A stretch of DNA of 39,687 nt from Negativicoccus succinicivorans (lineage in GTDB: Bacteria > Bacillota > Negativicutes > Veillonellales > Negativicoccaceae): the NCBI RefSeq assembly GCF_018372215.1, contig NZ_JAHAJN010000011.1:1-39687 (forward strand), given 5' to 3'. The notes under the pieces were generated by a model. The model ran no database searches. It saw nothing but the letters and a program-made list of their open reading frames with translations, and had not been told where the DNA came from. Made by a program: the position numbers and the translations under genes. Shown here piece by piece: positions 25,951 through 34,383 of this stretch. Numbering within the stretch: position 1 is the stretch's first letter; every line of letters starts with the position of its first letter.

Positions 25951-27259
25951 TTTCATTCACCGCCTCCACCATTGGGCTGAAACACGTCCGGAAAAAATAG
26001 CGCTGCAAGTCGATGACAGAATGTATACCTATGGTGAATTGATTCATGAAATCGACGCGCTTGCCGCAAATTTATCATTTCCATACGGAAGTGGTGTCCT
26101 TATTCAAGAAACCGATCCTGCGCAGCAATGGTTGCTTTTTCTCGCGTCACGCAAAGCCGGTTTACGGCCGGTCCTTTGCCACCCCGATTTACCGGCGGAA
26201 GATGTGCGAAACATTGCCGAGTCAAATGGTCTCTGCCTTTTTGACGGTACCATCGACTCATCTGACGTGACAAAAATTCCGGCCGCGGCGGAATTCGGTG
26301 TGCTGTCATCCGGCAGTACGGGTCTGCCGAAACTTTTTTGGCGGGAAGAATACAGCTGGACCGACTATTTCCCCATTCAAAATAAAATTTTTGGAATTAA
26401 TGAAGAATCTCGCTTGTTTTTTCATGGCTCATTCAGTTTTACCGGGAATTTCAACTCGTTTGCCTGTGTATTTTGGGCCGGCGGGTTTGCCCGTACGATT
26501 TCCGCGTATGCACCGCGCCACTGGTGGCATATTCTCCAAGAGGAGTCCATCAACACACTGTACCTCCTGCCGGTGAAGTTGCGTCAGATTCTGCGCGCGG
26601 CCAAAACGGATACTTCATCCGCTATGCGTGCTGTTTTTACCGGTTCGCAGTCGTTGGACAAAGAGCTTTCCGCCGCATTGCAAAATCATTTCCCGAAGGC
26701 GCTGATTACGTTATATTACGGCGCCGGTGAGCTGAATTATATTACCTATTGCCACATTGACGAGTGGGATCGGGAGCCGGGCATCGTCGGTAAACCGTTT
26801 CCGCAGGTCAGGGTCAGAATTAAGGATACGTCTATTTACGTGACAACTCCTTTCGGCGTTATCGGCAGCGATCACGAAATGACCCTCGGCGATACCGGTA
26901 CATGGACGCCGCGCGGCAATATTCGTTTTACCGGTCGCTCCAATGCGGTGATTAATTGCGCCGGACGTAAAATTTCCGTCGCTAAAGTCGAGGACGCATT
27001 ACGTGAAACGCCCTTAATCAAAGATATTACCATATTTGCCGTACCCGATACGAAGCGCGGTGAAGTGCCGGCCGCCGCGGTGGTTGTCGAACAAGAGCAG
27101 CCTCTTTCCGCATTGCGAAAAATGGCACTGAGCTTGCCTTCCATCGAGCGGCCGCGCTATTGGCTACAATATGAGGAATTGCCGCTAAATTCCTGCTCCA
27201 AACCGGATATTCATGCGATGCTCGCCGATTGGCAATCCGCACAAAAAAAAGACGCGTAA
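25943..27259 (+). CDS. AMP-forming acyl-CoA synthetase-like ligase (YhfT type)
   Basis: 438 residues of the ANL superfamily, shorter than the usual 500-550. Motifs: the phosphate loop GVLSSGSTGLPKLFWR (about 118-133), YYGAGELNYIT (A5), LGDTGTWTPRGNIRFTGR (A7), GRKISVAKVEDAL (A8) and the C-terminal Lys in NSCSKPD (A10). It would activate a carboxylate as acyl-AMP then pass it to CoA or another thiol. The substrate is not evident; the BioY neighbour suggests pimelate or a fatty acid tied to biotin synthesis, which is inference. Its stop codon lies in the loop of the shared terminator. Confidence 0.85.
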   Translation: MSNFIHRLHHWAETRPEKIALQVDDRMYTYGELIHEIDALAANLSFPYGSGVLIQETDPAQQWLLFLASRKAGLRPVLCHPDLPAEDVRNIAESNGLCLFDGTIDSSDVTKIPAAAEFGVLSSGSTGLPKLFWREEYSWTDYFPIQNKIFGINEESRLFFHGSFSFTGNFNSFACVFWAGGFARTISAYAPRHWWHILQEESINTLYLLPVKLRQILRAAKTDTSSAMRAVFTGSQSLDKELSAALQNHFPKALITLYYGAGELNYITYCHIDEWDREPGIVGKPFPQVRVRIKDTSIYVTTPFGVIGSDHEMTLGDTGTWTPRGNIRFTGRSNAVINCAGRKISVAKVEDALRETPLIKDITIFAVPDTKRGEVPAAAVVVEQEQPLSALRKMALSLPSIERPRYWLQYEELPLNSCSKPDIHAMLADWQSAQKKDA

Positions 27260-27271
27260 GCGTCTTTTTTT
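27243..27271. terminator. Bidirectional terminator between ligase and recG
   Basis: A8-GACGC-GTAA-GCGTC-T7: works on both strands. The ligase TAA forms the loop and the recG TAA lies in the opposite A/T arm, so both genes end within it. Confidence 0.88.
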
Positions 27272-29303
27272 AATGCTGCAACAATTCGAGAAATGCTTTC
27301 CCGAACCGTTTTTGTAATTCGCCAAGCAATACAGGATCGGTTGTTTGAGCGTAGCTTTCCGCCACTTCACGCGCTTTCACCAAGAGCGGCAAGTCGCGAA
27401 TGGGATCCGCCACTTTAAGATCCGGCAAACCATGCTGTCGATATCCGAAAAGCTCCCCCGTGCCGCGCAGCAGTAAATCTTTTTCCGCCAACGTAAAACC
27501 GTCCTGAATTTCGGTCATATACCGCAAACGCTCCTGCGCCAGTTCGGTTTGACTGTCGCTGACCAAAATGCAATATGCCTGTGCACTGCCGCGACCGACA
27601 CGACCGCGCAACTGGTGCAGTTGCGCTAAACCGAAACGTTCTGCGCCTTCCACGAGCATGACCGTCGCATTCGGCACATTTACGCCGACCTCCACCACGC
27701 TGGTGGCGACCAGCAAATGGTATTGGCGCTTGGCAAAAGCGGTCATCACCGCCTGTTTAGCGTCCGCTTTTAATCCGCCGTAAACCAGACCGACGCCGAA
27801 TTCACGAAATCGCTTTTTCAGCTCTTCGTATACCTCTACAGCGGCCTTTAAATCCATTTTTTCGGATTCTTCGACAAGCGGACAGACAACATAGACTTGG
27901 TGTCCCTGTGTCATTTCTTTCTCCAAAAAACGCAAAATTCGCGGCATATACGAACGGTTTACCGCAAAAGTCTGAACCGGTTTGCGGCCCGGAGGCATTT
28001 CACGAATAAGAGATATATCCAAATCACCATATACAGACAAGGCCAACGTACGCGGAATCGGTGTTGCGGTCATTACCAACGTGTGCGGTGCGATCCCTTT
28101 TTCTTCCAAGCGCATACGTTGCCGTACACCGAATCGGTGTTGCTCATCCGTCACGACCAGACCCAGAGCCCTCAATTCCACGTCTTCTTCTAAAAGTGCA
28201 TGCGTACCGATACATACCGTTACGCTACCGTCAAGCAGTCCGGCAAGAATATCTTCCCGCTCACTTTTATTGGTTTTCCCCGTCAAATTGGCAACGCGGA
28301 TACCGAGCGGTGCTAAGAGCGACTGCAGCGTTTCATAGTGCTGATTCGCGAGAATTTCCGTCGGCGCCATCAAAAGCGACTGGTACCCGTTTTCCGCCGC
28401 TTTCGTCATCGCAAGCGCCGCCACCACCGTTTTACCGCTGCCGACATCGCCCTGCAGTAAACGCCGCATCGGCACGATACCTTCCATGTCATCGCAAATA
28501 TCCGCCAACGCCTTTTGTTGGTCGCCGGTCAAACGGTACGGTAAGGTATGCATCAGCTGTCGAAAAAGATTGCCGTTCGGTGCGCATTTGATGCCGACAG
28601 CCCCTATCTCGCGCTGCGCGCGCAACCGTAAAACGCCAAGTTGCAAAAAGAAAAGTTCTTCAAAAGCCAATTCCTGACGCACCGCGGTCGCTGTTTCCTG
28701 ATCCGGCGATTGATGCGCAAGGCGCGTCACCTCAGCTCGCGAACGCAGGCCGAGCTGCTGACGCACATCCACCGGTAACGTCTCGGGAATATCTTTTACC
28801 GCAACCAATGCCGTTTGGATCCAACGCTCCAGACTTGCCGGCCGGATGCCTTCTGTCAATCCATAGACCGGTTGCAACTTACCTTCAACCGCGGTCCATT
28901 CGTCGGGAAACACCACCTCGGGCGAATTCATTTGATATTTACCATAGCCCGCTTTAATGCGTCCGAAAGCGATAATCCGATCGCCCTCATGAAACAGCTT
29001 TCGTTTAAACGGCTGGTTGAAATAAACCAGTTCGAGATTGCCGCTGTCATCGTTTACGATCACATTTAAAATCGACAAGCGCGGGCGCGGCCGTCGTTCC
29101 TGCACTTTCGTGATAACCCCTGCTACAGTCACGTCAGCACCGTCCGCCAGAGCACGGATCGGCACTACTTGCGAATAATCACGATAGGCGCGCGGGTAAT
29201 ATTGCAGCAAATCGCCCACGGTATGTATGCCAAGCACAGCTAAGCGTTGTTCTGCGGCTTTACCGATGCCTTTGATGACCGTTACCGGATCTTGCCAATG
29301 CAT
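27270..29303 (-). CDS. recG: ATP-dependent DNA helicase RecG
   Basis: 677 residues. N-terminal wedge/OB domain (VTVAGVITKVQERRPRPRLS), helicase domain 1 with Walker A RLLQGDVGSGKTVVA and motif II VVTDEQHRFGVRQR, TAT motif VMTATPIPRTLA, domain 2 with VVEVGVNVPNATVM and QLRGRVGRG. It regresses stalled replication forks and processes recombination intermediates. ATG at 29303 with ribosome binding site AAAGGAGG. Confidence 0.97.
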   Translation of the reverse strand: MHWQDPVTVIKGIGKAAEQRLAVLGIHTVGDLLQYYPRAYRDYSQVVPIRALADGADVTVAGVITKVQERRPRPRLSILNVIVNDDSGNLELVYFNQPFKRKLFHEGDRIIAFGRIKAGYGKYQMNSPEVVFPDEWTAVEGKLQPVYGLTEGIRPASLERWIQTALVAVKDIPETLPVDVRQQLGLRSRAEVTRLAHQSPDQETATAVRQELAFEELFFLQLGVLRLRAQREIGAVGIKCAPNGNLFRQLMHTLPYRLTGDQQKALADICDDMEGIVPMRRLLQGDVGSGKTVVAALAMTKAAENGYQSLLMAPTEILANQHYETLQSLLAPLGIRVANLTGKTNKSEREDILAGLLDGSVTVCIGTHALLEEDVELRALGLVVTDEQHRFGVRQRMRLEEKGIAPHTLVMTATPIPRTLALSVYGDLDISLIREMPPGRKPVQTFAVNRSYMPRILRFLEKEMTQGHQVYVVCPLVEESEKMDLKAAVEVYEELKKRFREFGVGLVYGGLKADAKQAVMTAFAKRQYHLLVATSVVEVGVNVPNATVMLVEGAERFGLAQLHQLRGRVGRGSAQAYCILVSDSQTELAQERLRYMTEIQDGFTLAEKDLLLRGTGELFGYRQHGLPDLKVADPIRDLPLLVKAREVAESYAQTTDPVLLGELQKRFGKAFLELLQH

Positions 29304-29320
29304 AGTTACCTCCTTTCCCT

Positions 29321-29326
29321 ATTATA
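29321..29326 (-). promoter_or_regulatory. Candidate recG -10 element
   Basis: Minus strand TATAAT directly after the T run of the upstream permease terminator, 18 nt before the recG ATG; no clear -35, so the leader would be very short. Confidence 0.35.
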
Positions 29327-29327
29327 C

Positions 29328-29357
29328 AAAAAAACGGACTCTTGCGAGTCCGTTTTT
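29328..29357 (-). terminator. Terminator downstream of the NCS2 permease
   Basis: 8-bp stem ACGGACTC/GAGTCCGT with a 4-nt loop, flanked by A and T runs; also reads as a terminator on the plus strand. Confidence 0.85.
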
Positions 29358-29361
29358 ATGA

Positions 29362-30711
29362 TCAGTCCTCCTGCGGCAAAATCAAATTTAAAACGATTGC
29401 CACAATGGCCGCCGATGCCACGGTCGACCCAAGTACATATTGCAGCAGCTCAGGCAGCGTTGCCATGTAGTCTTTCGGCAGTAAATACAACGCCAACGAA
29501 ATAACCATCGGGACGCCGATGACAAACATGTTGCGTTCGGTAAGCCGCTCCTGTTTCAAAATACGAATTCCCGAAAGGGAGATAATCGCGCAAACGACCA
29601 CGAACACACCGCCGATTACCGGTGCCGGAATAGACGCAATTAATGTTGCCAATTTGCCGGACAAGCCAAACATCATTAACCACGCGCCGGCGCCGTAAAA
29701 CGCGTACCGGCTGGCGACACCGGTGATGGAAATCAGACCGGCATTGGTCGAATAACCGGTGACCGGGGTCGAACCGACGAGGCTCGATACCAAACAGCCG
29801 AGGCCTTCACCGACCACACCGCGATCAACCTGTTTCGGTGTCACGTCTTCATTAATTACCGATCCGATCGCGAACCAGGTACCGGTTGTTTCCGCCATCA
29901 ACACGAAGAATACGAAAATCATCGTTAAAATAGCCGATGGCGTAAAGCTCGGCATGTAATCGATAAATGCCAAATGCGGCCGCGCGAGCCAACCGGCCGC
30001 CGCTACGCTTTCCCATTGGAAACGCCCCATCAACTGCGCTGCAACACTTCCCGCAGCCAGTGCAAAAATGACGGCACCGGTTCGCAGCCAATTCCCTTTT
30101 TTACCTATGTGTATACCCAAGGTCACGCAGAAGATCAAGGTCACAACCGAAACCAACGCCAGTAAAATATTCTGTGTCACGGTTTCCGTTCCGTAAATCG
30201 CGTAGATATTTGAATCCAGCGCCACCGGCAGCAACGACAACCCGATGATTAAAATAATCGTACCGCCCACCAGACGCGGCACCAACACATTGATCAGTTT
30301 ACGGAACACACCGGTCAAACCGAGCACGACCAACATCAGCGAGGCCACCATCGTTGAACCGAACACTTCATTCAGCCCTAAAAATCCGCCTCCGGCTGCC
30401 ATCGTTACCCCGACAATAGCGCCGATCGGCACATAGCTCGGGCCTTGCGCGATCGGTAAGCGCATGCAGAAATGCGCCTGAATGATCGTTGCAATCCCCG
30501 CCGCCAAGAATGTCGCCTGGATTAAGATCGATGCTTCCGCTACCCCCAAGCTTAAAATCGACGCGATGACAAACGGTACTACGTACACATCCATCGCCAA
30601 CACGTGTTGCAAACCGAGAAAAATAATTTTATTCCAGGGTAATTTTTCATTCGGCGCAACAATCAAATGTCCTTCGTACTGTGTTTCCTGCAAATTCTTC
30701 GCTGACTCCAT
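29362..30711 (-). CDS. NCS2 family purine permease
   Basis: 449 residues with about 12-14 membrane segments. Family features: FLGLQHVLAMDVYVVPFVIA (the QH motif in TM1), QGPSYVPIGAIVG, and the NAT signature region GYSTNAGLISITGVASR, in which the usual Gln/Glu before Asn is Thr. It would import a purine by proton symport. The upstream guanine deaminase gene, 9 nt away, suggests guanine or a related base; the Thr change makes the substrate uncertain. Ribosome binding site AAGGAG. Confidence 0.9.
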   Translation of the reverse strand: MESAKNLQETQYEGHLIVAPNEKLPWNKIIFLGLQHVLAMDVYVVPFVIASILSLGVAEASILIQATFLAAGIATIIQAHFCMRLPIAQGPSYVPIGAIVGVTMAAGGGFLGLNEVFGSTMVASLMLVVLGLTGVFRKLINVLVPRLVGGTIILIIGLSLLPVALDSNIYAIYGTETVTQNILLALVSVVTLIFCVTLGIHIGKKGNWLRTGAVIFALAAGSVAAQLMGRFQWESVAAAGWLARPHLAFIDYMPSFTPSAILTMIFVFFVLMAETTGTWFAIGSVINEDVTPKQVDRGVVGEGLGCLVSSLVGSTPVTGYSTNAGLISITGVASRYAFYGAGAWLMMFGLSGKLATLIASIPAPVIGGVFVVVCAIISLSGIRILKQERLTERNMFVIGVPMVISLALYLLPKDYMATLPELLQYVLGSTVASAAIVAIVLNLILPQED

Positions 30712-30720
30712 GAATTCTCC

Positions 30721-32085
30721 TTAACGACCTGACACCAATTGTCCCTGCACCCATACTTTAGCAATATTGGCACGGTTGGCGGTAAATAAAATTTTCTGCA
30801 AGACAGACTGTGTATCGTCCTCGCTATACAAAACAATATCGGAATGGGGGGCGGCCACATCGATCAGCTGCACATCCCAATGATATCCCGGTAAAAACAG
30901 ACCGATACGTTGATGCAATGCTTCGCCGCCCGCCGTCGTCGCCATATAAAACGCATGGCGAAAATCAATGCGTGACTCCGCCACACCGCGACCCGCGGCG
31001 GGAAGATTCGCGTCAACACCGTCTTCCAGCATACGACTGGAGATAATCGCCTGGCGAATATTCGCATAAATCGACGGTGCAAAACCGCCGGACACATCCG
31101 TGCCCAAACCCGCTTTGACCCCTTGCGCATGTCGACGGCGAACCGGATATACGGCATTGCCGAAAAACGCATTGGAAATCGGGCAATGGGAAATTGTCGA
31201 ACCGCGTTGGGCGACCAATTCCGCCTCAGTTTCCGTCAATTGCGTCGCATGCCCCATCACTGCACGATTTGTTAAAAGACCAAAAGAGTCCAAAACCTCC
31301 GCATCCGATGTACCGAAGTGCTCGTGCGCATAACCGGCCTGCCAGTCCGATTCCGACAAATGAGTTTGAATCGGAATCGGGTACCGCTCCGCCAATTCTC
31401 CGAGTCCTTTCAGCGCTGCCGGCGTACACGAAGGTACAAAACGAGGCGTAATAACAGGCGTCAGTAATTGCCGCTCATCCGTAAGCGCCGTGATGCGCTC
31501 AATCGTCTCTTCCGCGCCGGCAATTCCCGCGTCCGCGGATGCGTCACGGTAGTAATCCGGGCATTGCTCGGGATTGTCCATTACCACTTTACCGAGTGCC
31601 GCGCGTTGGCCCAGCGTTTGGCATACTTCACCGAGCAACACCGTCGCGTCCACATTTTGCGTACCGTAGTACAGTGCAGTCGTCGTACCGTTTGCCAAGC
31701 TGCGCATGACAAGATCCGCAAATACCGGCGCCGCTTTTTCTCCATCGGTAAGTGACTGTTCGAGAGGGAACGTGTATTTCTGCAGCCAATCCTCCAACGG
31801 GACATGCAATGCGTTACCTATATTTTCCCATTGCGGCGCGTGAATATGCAGATCGACAAATCCCGGCAACAAATATTGCGTGGCGGATAACTCTTCCAGT
31901 TCGCCATTCGCGCGTGCATCGTCTACCGCTTTCGCATAGTCCGCATCCCGAGGCAGCAGTACACGTTCCAATGTGCCCGCCGCATTGATTTCAAAAAGCG
32001 CATCGGCGAGCACTTCCACTTCTCCCCAAACGGGTGCATGAAATGCCGTCCCCAACACAAAGTGGTGCTTTGCAGGTAAAGTCAT
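30721..32085 (-). CDS. guaD: Guanine deaminase
   Basis: About 454 residues of the amidohydrolase family. Zinc ligands in LLPGFVDLHIHAPQWEN (HxH), VITPRFVPSCTPAAL, IQTHLSESDWQ and GTDVSGGFAPSIYANIRQA match guanine deaminase rather than atrazine/cytosine deaminases. It converts guanine to xanthine. I chose the ATG at 32085 (MTLPAKHHF) because GGGGAAG precedes it; an ATG at 32097 lacks a ribosome binding site. Operon with the NCS2 permease, forming a purine salvage/catabolism pair. Confidence 0.92.
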   Translation of the reverse strand: MTLPAKHHFVLGTAFHAPVWGEVEVLADALFEINAAGTLERVLLPRDADYAKAVDDARANGELEELSATQYLLPGFVDLHIHAPQWENIGNALHVPLEDWLQKYTFPLEQSLTDGEKAAPVFADLVMRSLANGTTTALYYGTQNVDATVLLGEVCQTLGQRAALGKVVMDNPEQCPDYYRDASADAGIAGAEETIERITALTDERQLLTPVITPRFVPSCTPAALKGLGELAERYPIPIQTHLSESDWQAGYAHEHFGTSDAEVLDSFGLLTNRAVMGHATQLTETEAELVAQRGSTISHCPISNAFFGNAVYPVRRRHAQGVKAGLGTDVSGGFAPSIYANIRQAIISSRMLEDGVDANLPAAGRGVAESRIDFRHAFYMATTAGGEALHQRIGLFLPGYHWDVQLIDVAAPHSDIVLYSEDDTQSVLQKILFTANRANIAKVWVQGQLVSGR

Positions 32086-32507
32086 ATTCTTCCCCATTTC
32101 TCAAACATTTTATATTATTATACAAAATTTAGATATAAAAAGGTGAAATATTTTATCATTGCATATGTTATTACAATCACTCCGTTGCCATTTGCATGCA
32201 GGGATTAACATAAACGTATTCGACATTTGTAAATAACCGGAAAACCAAATTTTTCAAATTTTCATCAGTGTATATAAAAAATGAAAAGCCGACGCATCGG
32301 TGTTACTCTCCCCATTTTTCGCATTGCGCAATCGGCGCTGATACGAAAAACGTTATGCGGCGCAAACGACTTGCAGTAAAAGCAGATCTTCTTATGTTCT
32401 GCGTTACTTGATACTTCTCCCGTCAGAACGTCATTCACAATCGTATCGCTTGCTCTTTCTCTTTCGTGCATTAACACCGTCACGGCAATGATTTTTCGCC
32501 CGTGCAC
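32086..32507 (-). other. AT-rich leader and unassigned stretch upstream of guaD
   Basis: No gene supported. On the minus strand a TATAAT (32117-32122) 31 nt before guaD may be its -10; the best -35 (TTCACC) is 19 nt away. I looked for a purine riboswitch core and did not find one. The part from 32265 to 32507 has an open frame (MHGRKIIAVTVLMHERE...) that may continue the decayed element described next, but I do not recognise it. Confidence 0.4.
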
Positions 32508-32692
32508 AGAAGATTACTGTCAGCATACCGGTCCTTCCCCGTGTTGCCGACTAACACAACTCCTTGCACAAAATACAATCCCCAGCCATGCACCTGAACT
32601 CCTTCCCCGATACCGATAGCCTCTGTACTGAACTGCGCAAACGAATGCGGAGAACCGTGCCGGGCCTCTTGGAAACATGCGCCCCTTGACAC
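32508..32692 (-). pseudogene. Fossil fragment of a phage/mobile-element large polyvalent protein
   Basis: Minus-strand reading from 32692 gives ARHGSPHSFAQFSTEAIGIG followed by EGVQVHGWGLYF. This closely resembles the block HGSPHDFDKF...IGTGEGAQAYGWGLYF that I recall from very large phage and integrative-element proteins with many fused enzyme domains. Only about 60 residues survive: the frame ends at 32480, with no matching protein before or after. A decayed remnant of an integrated element is the simplest reading. Confidence is limited because the match is from memory. Confidence 0.5.
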
Positions 32693-32714
32693 CCTTCAAT
32701 AAATCGTGTCTAAT
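32686..32714 (+). promoter_or_regulatory. Strong plus-strand promoter for a candidate small RNA
   Basis: TTGACA, 17-nt spacer, TCTAAT (11 of 12 consensus bases) with no coding sequence downstream on that strand; transcription would start near 32721. Confidence 0.7.
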
Positions 32715-32720
32715 AATGAT

Positions 32721-32787
32721 ATTAGAGGCAGCTATTCCACTAAGACGGTGAAAGTCCGTTCGTTGGGTAGCTGCCTCTGCTTTTTGT
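32721..32787 (+). ncRNA. Candidate ~66-nt small RNA, family unknown
   Basis: A perfect 11-bp stem (32724-32734 with 32768-32778, AGAGGCAGCTA/TAGCTGCCTCT) closes a 33-nt interior containing a small hairpin ACGG-TGAAAGT-CCGT, then GC and five T resembling an intrinsic end. It begins about 7 nt past a near-consensus -10. GGTGAAAGTCC recalls the B12-box of cobalamin riboswitches but the rest does not fit. Not a family I know; it could instead be only a terminator-like repeat. Confidence 0.5.
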
Positions 32788-32859
32788 TCGTGGTAACTCA
32801 TGGAATAACATAACGATCACCGAATCGTATGAAACCGGTTATTAATAAAGACTCTGTCT

Positions 32860-32902
32860 AAAATAAAAAAGAGAAAGCAGAACGCTTTCTCTTTTTTATT
32901 TT
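32860..32902 (-). terminator. Long perfect-stem terminator at the end of the ECF gene
   Basis: 19-bp perfect inverted repeat (32860-32878 and 32884-32902) with a 5-nt loop, rich in A/T at its base and GAGAAAGC at the top. The TAA stop of the S-component gene lies within the arm. Confidence 0.85.
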
Positions 32903-33423
32903 CTCTTGTGAATCAATTCATACAATTTCGGGCCTACCGCTAACGCCACGACAATCCCCAATGCGGATGTCATGAGAGAAAACGGAATATTCGCAATCGC
33001 CGCCTGCCAGCTGCCGATAACAGCCCACCATGCAACAATATATCCCACCAAAGTCCAGAGCGATGCGATCAACGTTGCAATCAACACCCGTCCGTAGCTA
33101 GGTCGACGATTCGGAGTGTGTCCGAAGTAACCGACGAGGTAACCCGCCACGCCTTTAATAACGAGCGAAAACGGCGTATATCCGGTCAATCCCACGATAG
33201 CATCAAAGATCATTGAGCCGATACCGCCACCAACCGCACCTACCCAGCGACCGAAAACGATTCCGATAATGTAAAGTGCCGCACTGCCCATATGAACCAT
33301 GGCGCCACCCGGCATGGGGATAAGCACCATCGTTGCCACCACGCAAAGCGCGATGGCGACTCCCATGTATACCAGTTGTCTTGTCGATTGACTTCGCTTT
33401 TCTATAGTATTGCTATTTTGCAT
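32896..33423 (-). CDS. ECF transporter S component, probably for a vitamin B6 compound
   Basis: 175 residues from the ATG at 33423 (ribosome binding site GGAAGGTG); the open frame extends upstream inside the kinase gene. About six membrane segments (LVYMGVAIALCVVATMVLI, MGSAALYIIGIVFG, IASLWTLVGYIVAWWAVIG) with the S-component pattern FGRWVGAVGGGIGSMIFDAI and GYTPFSLVIKGVAGYLVG. S components bind a micronutrient and join a shared ECF module encoded elsewhere. It overlaps a pyridoxal-kinase-type gene by 11 nt, so a B6 vitamer is the likely cargo, by context only. Confidence 0.85.
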   Translation of the reverse strand: MQNSNTIEKRSQSTRQLVYMGVAIALCVVATMVLIPMPGGAMVHMGSAALYIIGIVFGRWVGAVGGGIGSMIFDAIVGLTGYTPFSLVIKGVAGYLVGYFGHTPNRRPSYGRVLIATLIASLWTLVGYIVAWWAVIGSWQAAIANIPFSLMTSALGIVVALAVGPKLYELIHKRK

Positions 33424-34285
33424 ATTTTTCACCTTCCTGCCACAAATGTGGCAATTCCAATTCAAACGGCACACCGCTTTCAATTTTTGTTTCGGCTTCC
33501 TGCAATCTTTTAATTCCATTCGTCACAAACTGCCCTGCGATTTGTACAGCCTCGGCCCACGGCACTCCTTTAAGTCGCAAGCCGACTAGCGCGGATGCAA
33601 ATAAATCGCCCGTTCCTACCACGGGTAACGGGATTTCAGCAAAGGTAAACCACGCCTCCGTGTGCGTACTTTGATCATACAAATAGTTGGCCAAGTAGCC
33701 TTTTTCCTGCGGTAATGATGTAATCACCACCGTTTCCGGTCCCAGCGTGGCAATCTCACTCGCTAACCGACGAGCCTCCTCTTTTGAAACCTGTCCGGTA
33801 TGATACGGCACATCACATAAGAAACAGGATTCGGTATAATTGGGCGTTGTTATTGTGGCATCGCGCAATAGATTGCGCATGGCTTCCACCATCGTATGGT
33901 CAAATGCGGAATACATTTTGCCGCGATCCGCCATTGCCGGATCGATCATAATCAAATCTCCCGGATGGGTATAGCGCTGAATCAGGTTATGTACCAATCG
34001 AATCTGCTCGGGGTTAGCCAGAAAACCGCTATAAAAGGCATCAAAGTGAACGCCGTTCACTTCCCATGCTTTCACAAATTTAGGTATTTCTTCATCGAGC
34101 GGCAGCATATAATGATGAGCAAACCCCAGATGATTGCTGTAAAGAGCAGTGGGCAGCGGTACCGACTGTACGCCCAATGCTGCCAGGACAGGAATGGCAA
34201 CAGACAATGCACAACGCCCCATCAGGCTCAGATCATGTACGGTAAGACAACTTGGTACCGACAACTCAACCATTTTCCCCTCCAT
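33413..34285 (-). CDS. Pyridoxamine/pyridoxal kinase (PfkB/ribokinase-like fold)
   Basis: 290 residues. It has CLTVHDLSLMGRCALSVAIP at the start, MIDPAMADRGKMY, ATITTPNYTESCFL and the catalytic Asp in PVVGTGDLFASALVGLRL, the PdxK/PdxY pattern. It phosphorylates pyridoxal or pyridoxamine to trap it in the cell. ATG at 34285 follows AAAGGAGG; an alternative at 34273 (MVELSVP) is also possible. Paired with an S component: uptake plus metabolic trapping of vitamin B6. Confidence 0.87.
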   Translation of the reverse strand: MEGKMVELSVPSCLTVHDLSLMGRCALSVAIPVLAALGVQSVPLPTALYSNHLGFAHHYMLPLDEEIPKFVKAWEVNGVHFDAFYSGFLANPEQIRLVHNLIQRYTHPGDLIMIDPAMADRGKMYSAFDHTMVEAMRNLLRDATITTPNYTESCFLCDVPYHTGQVSKEEARRLASEIATLGPETVVITSLPQEKGYLANYLYDQSTHTEAWFTFAEIPLPVVGTGDLFASALVGLRLKGVPWAEAVQIAGQFVTNGIKRLQEAETKIESGVPFELELPHLWQEGEKYAK

Positions 34286-34312
34286 AAACCCTCCTTTACA
34301 TTGATATAAATC

Positions 34313-34341
34313 ATGATAAATTTCTTTTTGTCATACATCAA
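34313..34341 (-). promoter_or_regulatory. Candidate promoter of the kinase-ECF operon
   Basis: Minus strand TTGATG, 17-nt spacer, TATCAT, about 28 nt upstream of the kinase start. Confidence 0.4.
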
Positions 34342-34383
34342 TATACAGTTTTACGTCAAAAAGCATGACAGAAAATCAAGCAA

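Noticed and set aside
32098..32264. Purine riboswitch before guaD
   Set aside because: The conserved junction and loop sequences were not found on the minus strand; the region is simply AT-rich.
32721..32787. Cobalamin riboswitch, because of GGTGAAAGTCC
   Set aside because: Only the B12-box-like core is present; the surrounding multi-helix structure is absent, no B12 gene follows, and the total length is far too short.
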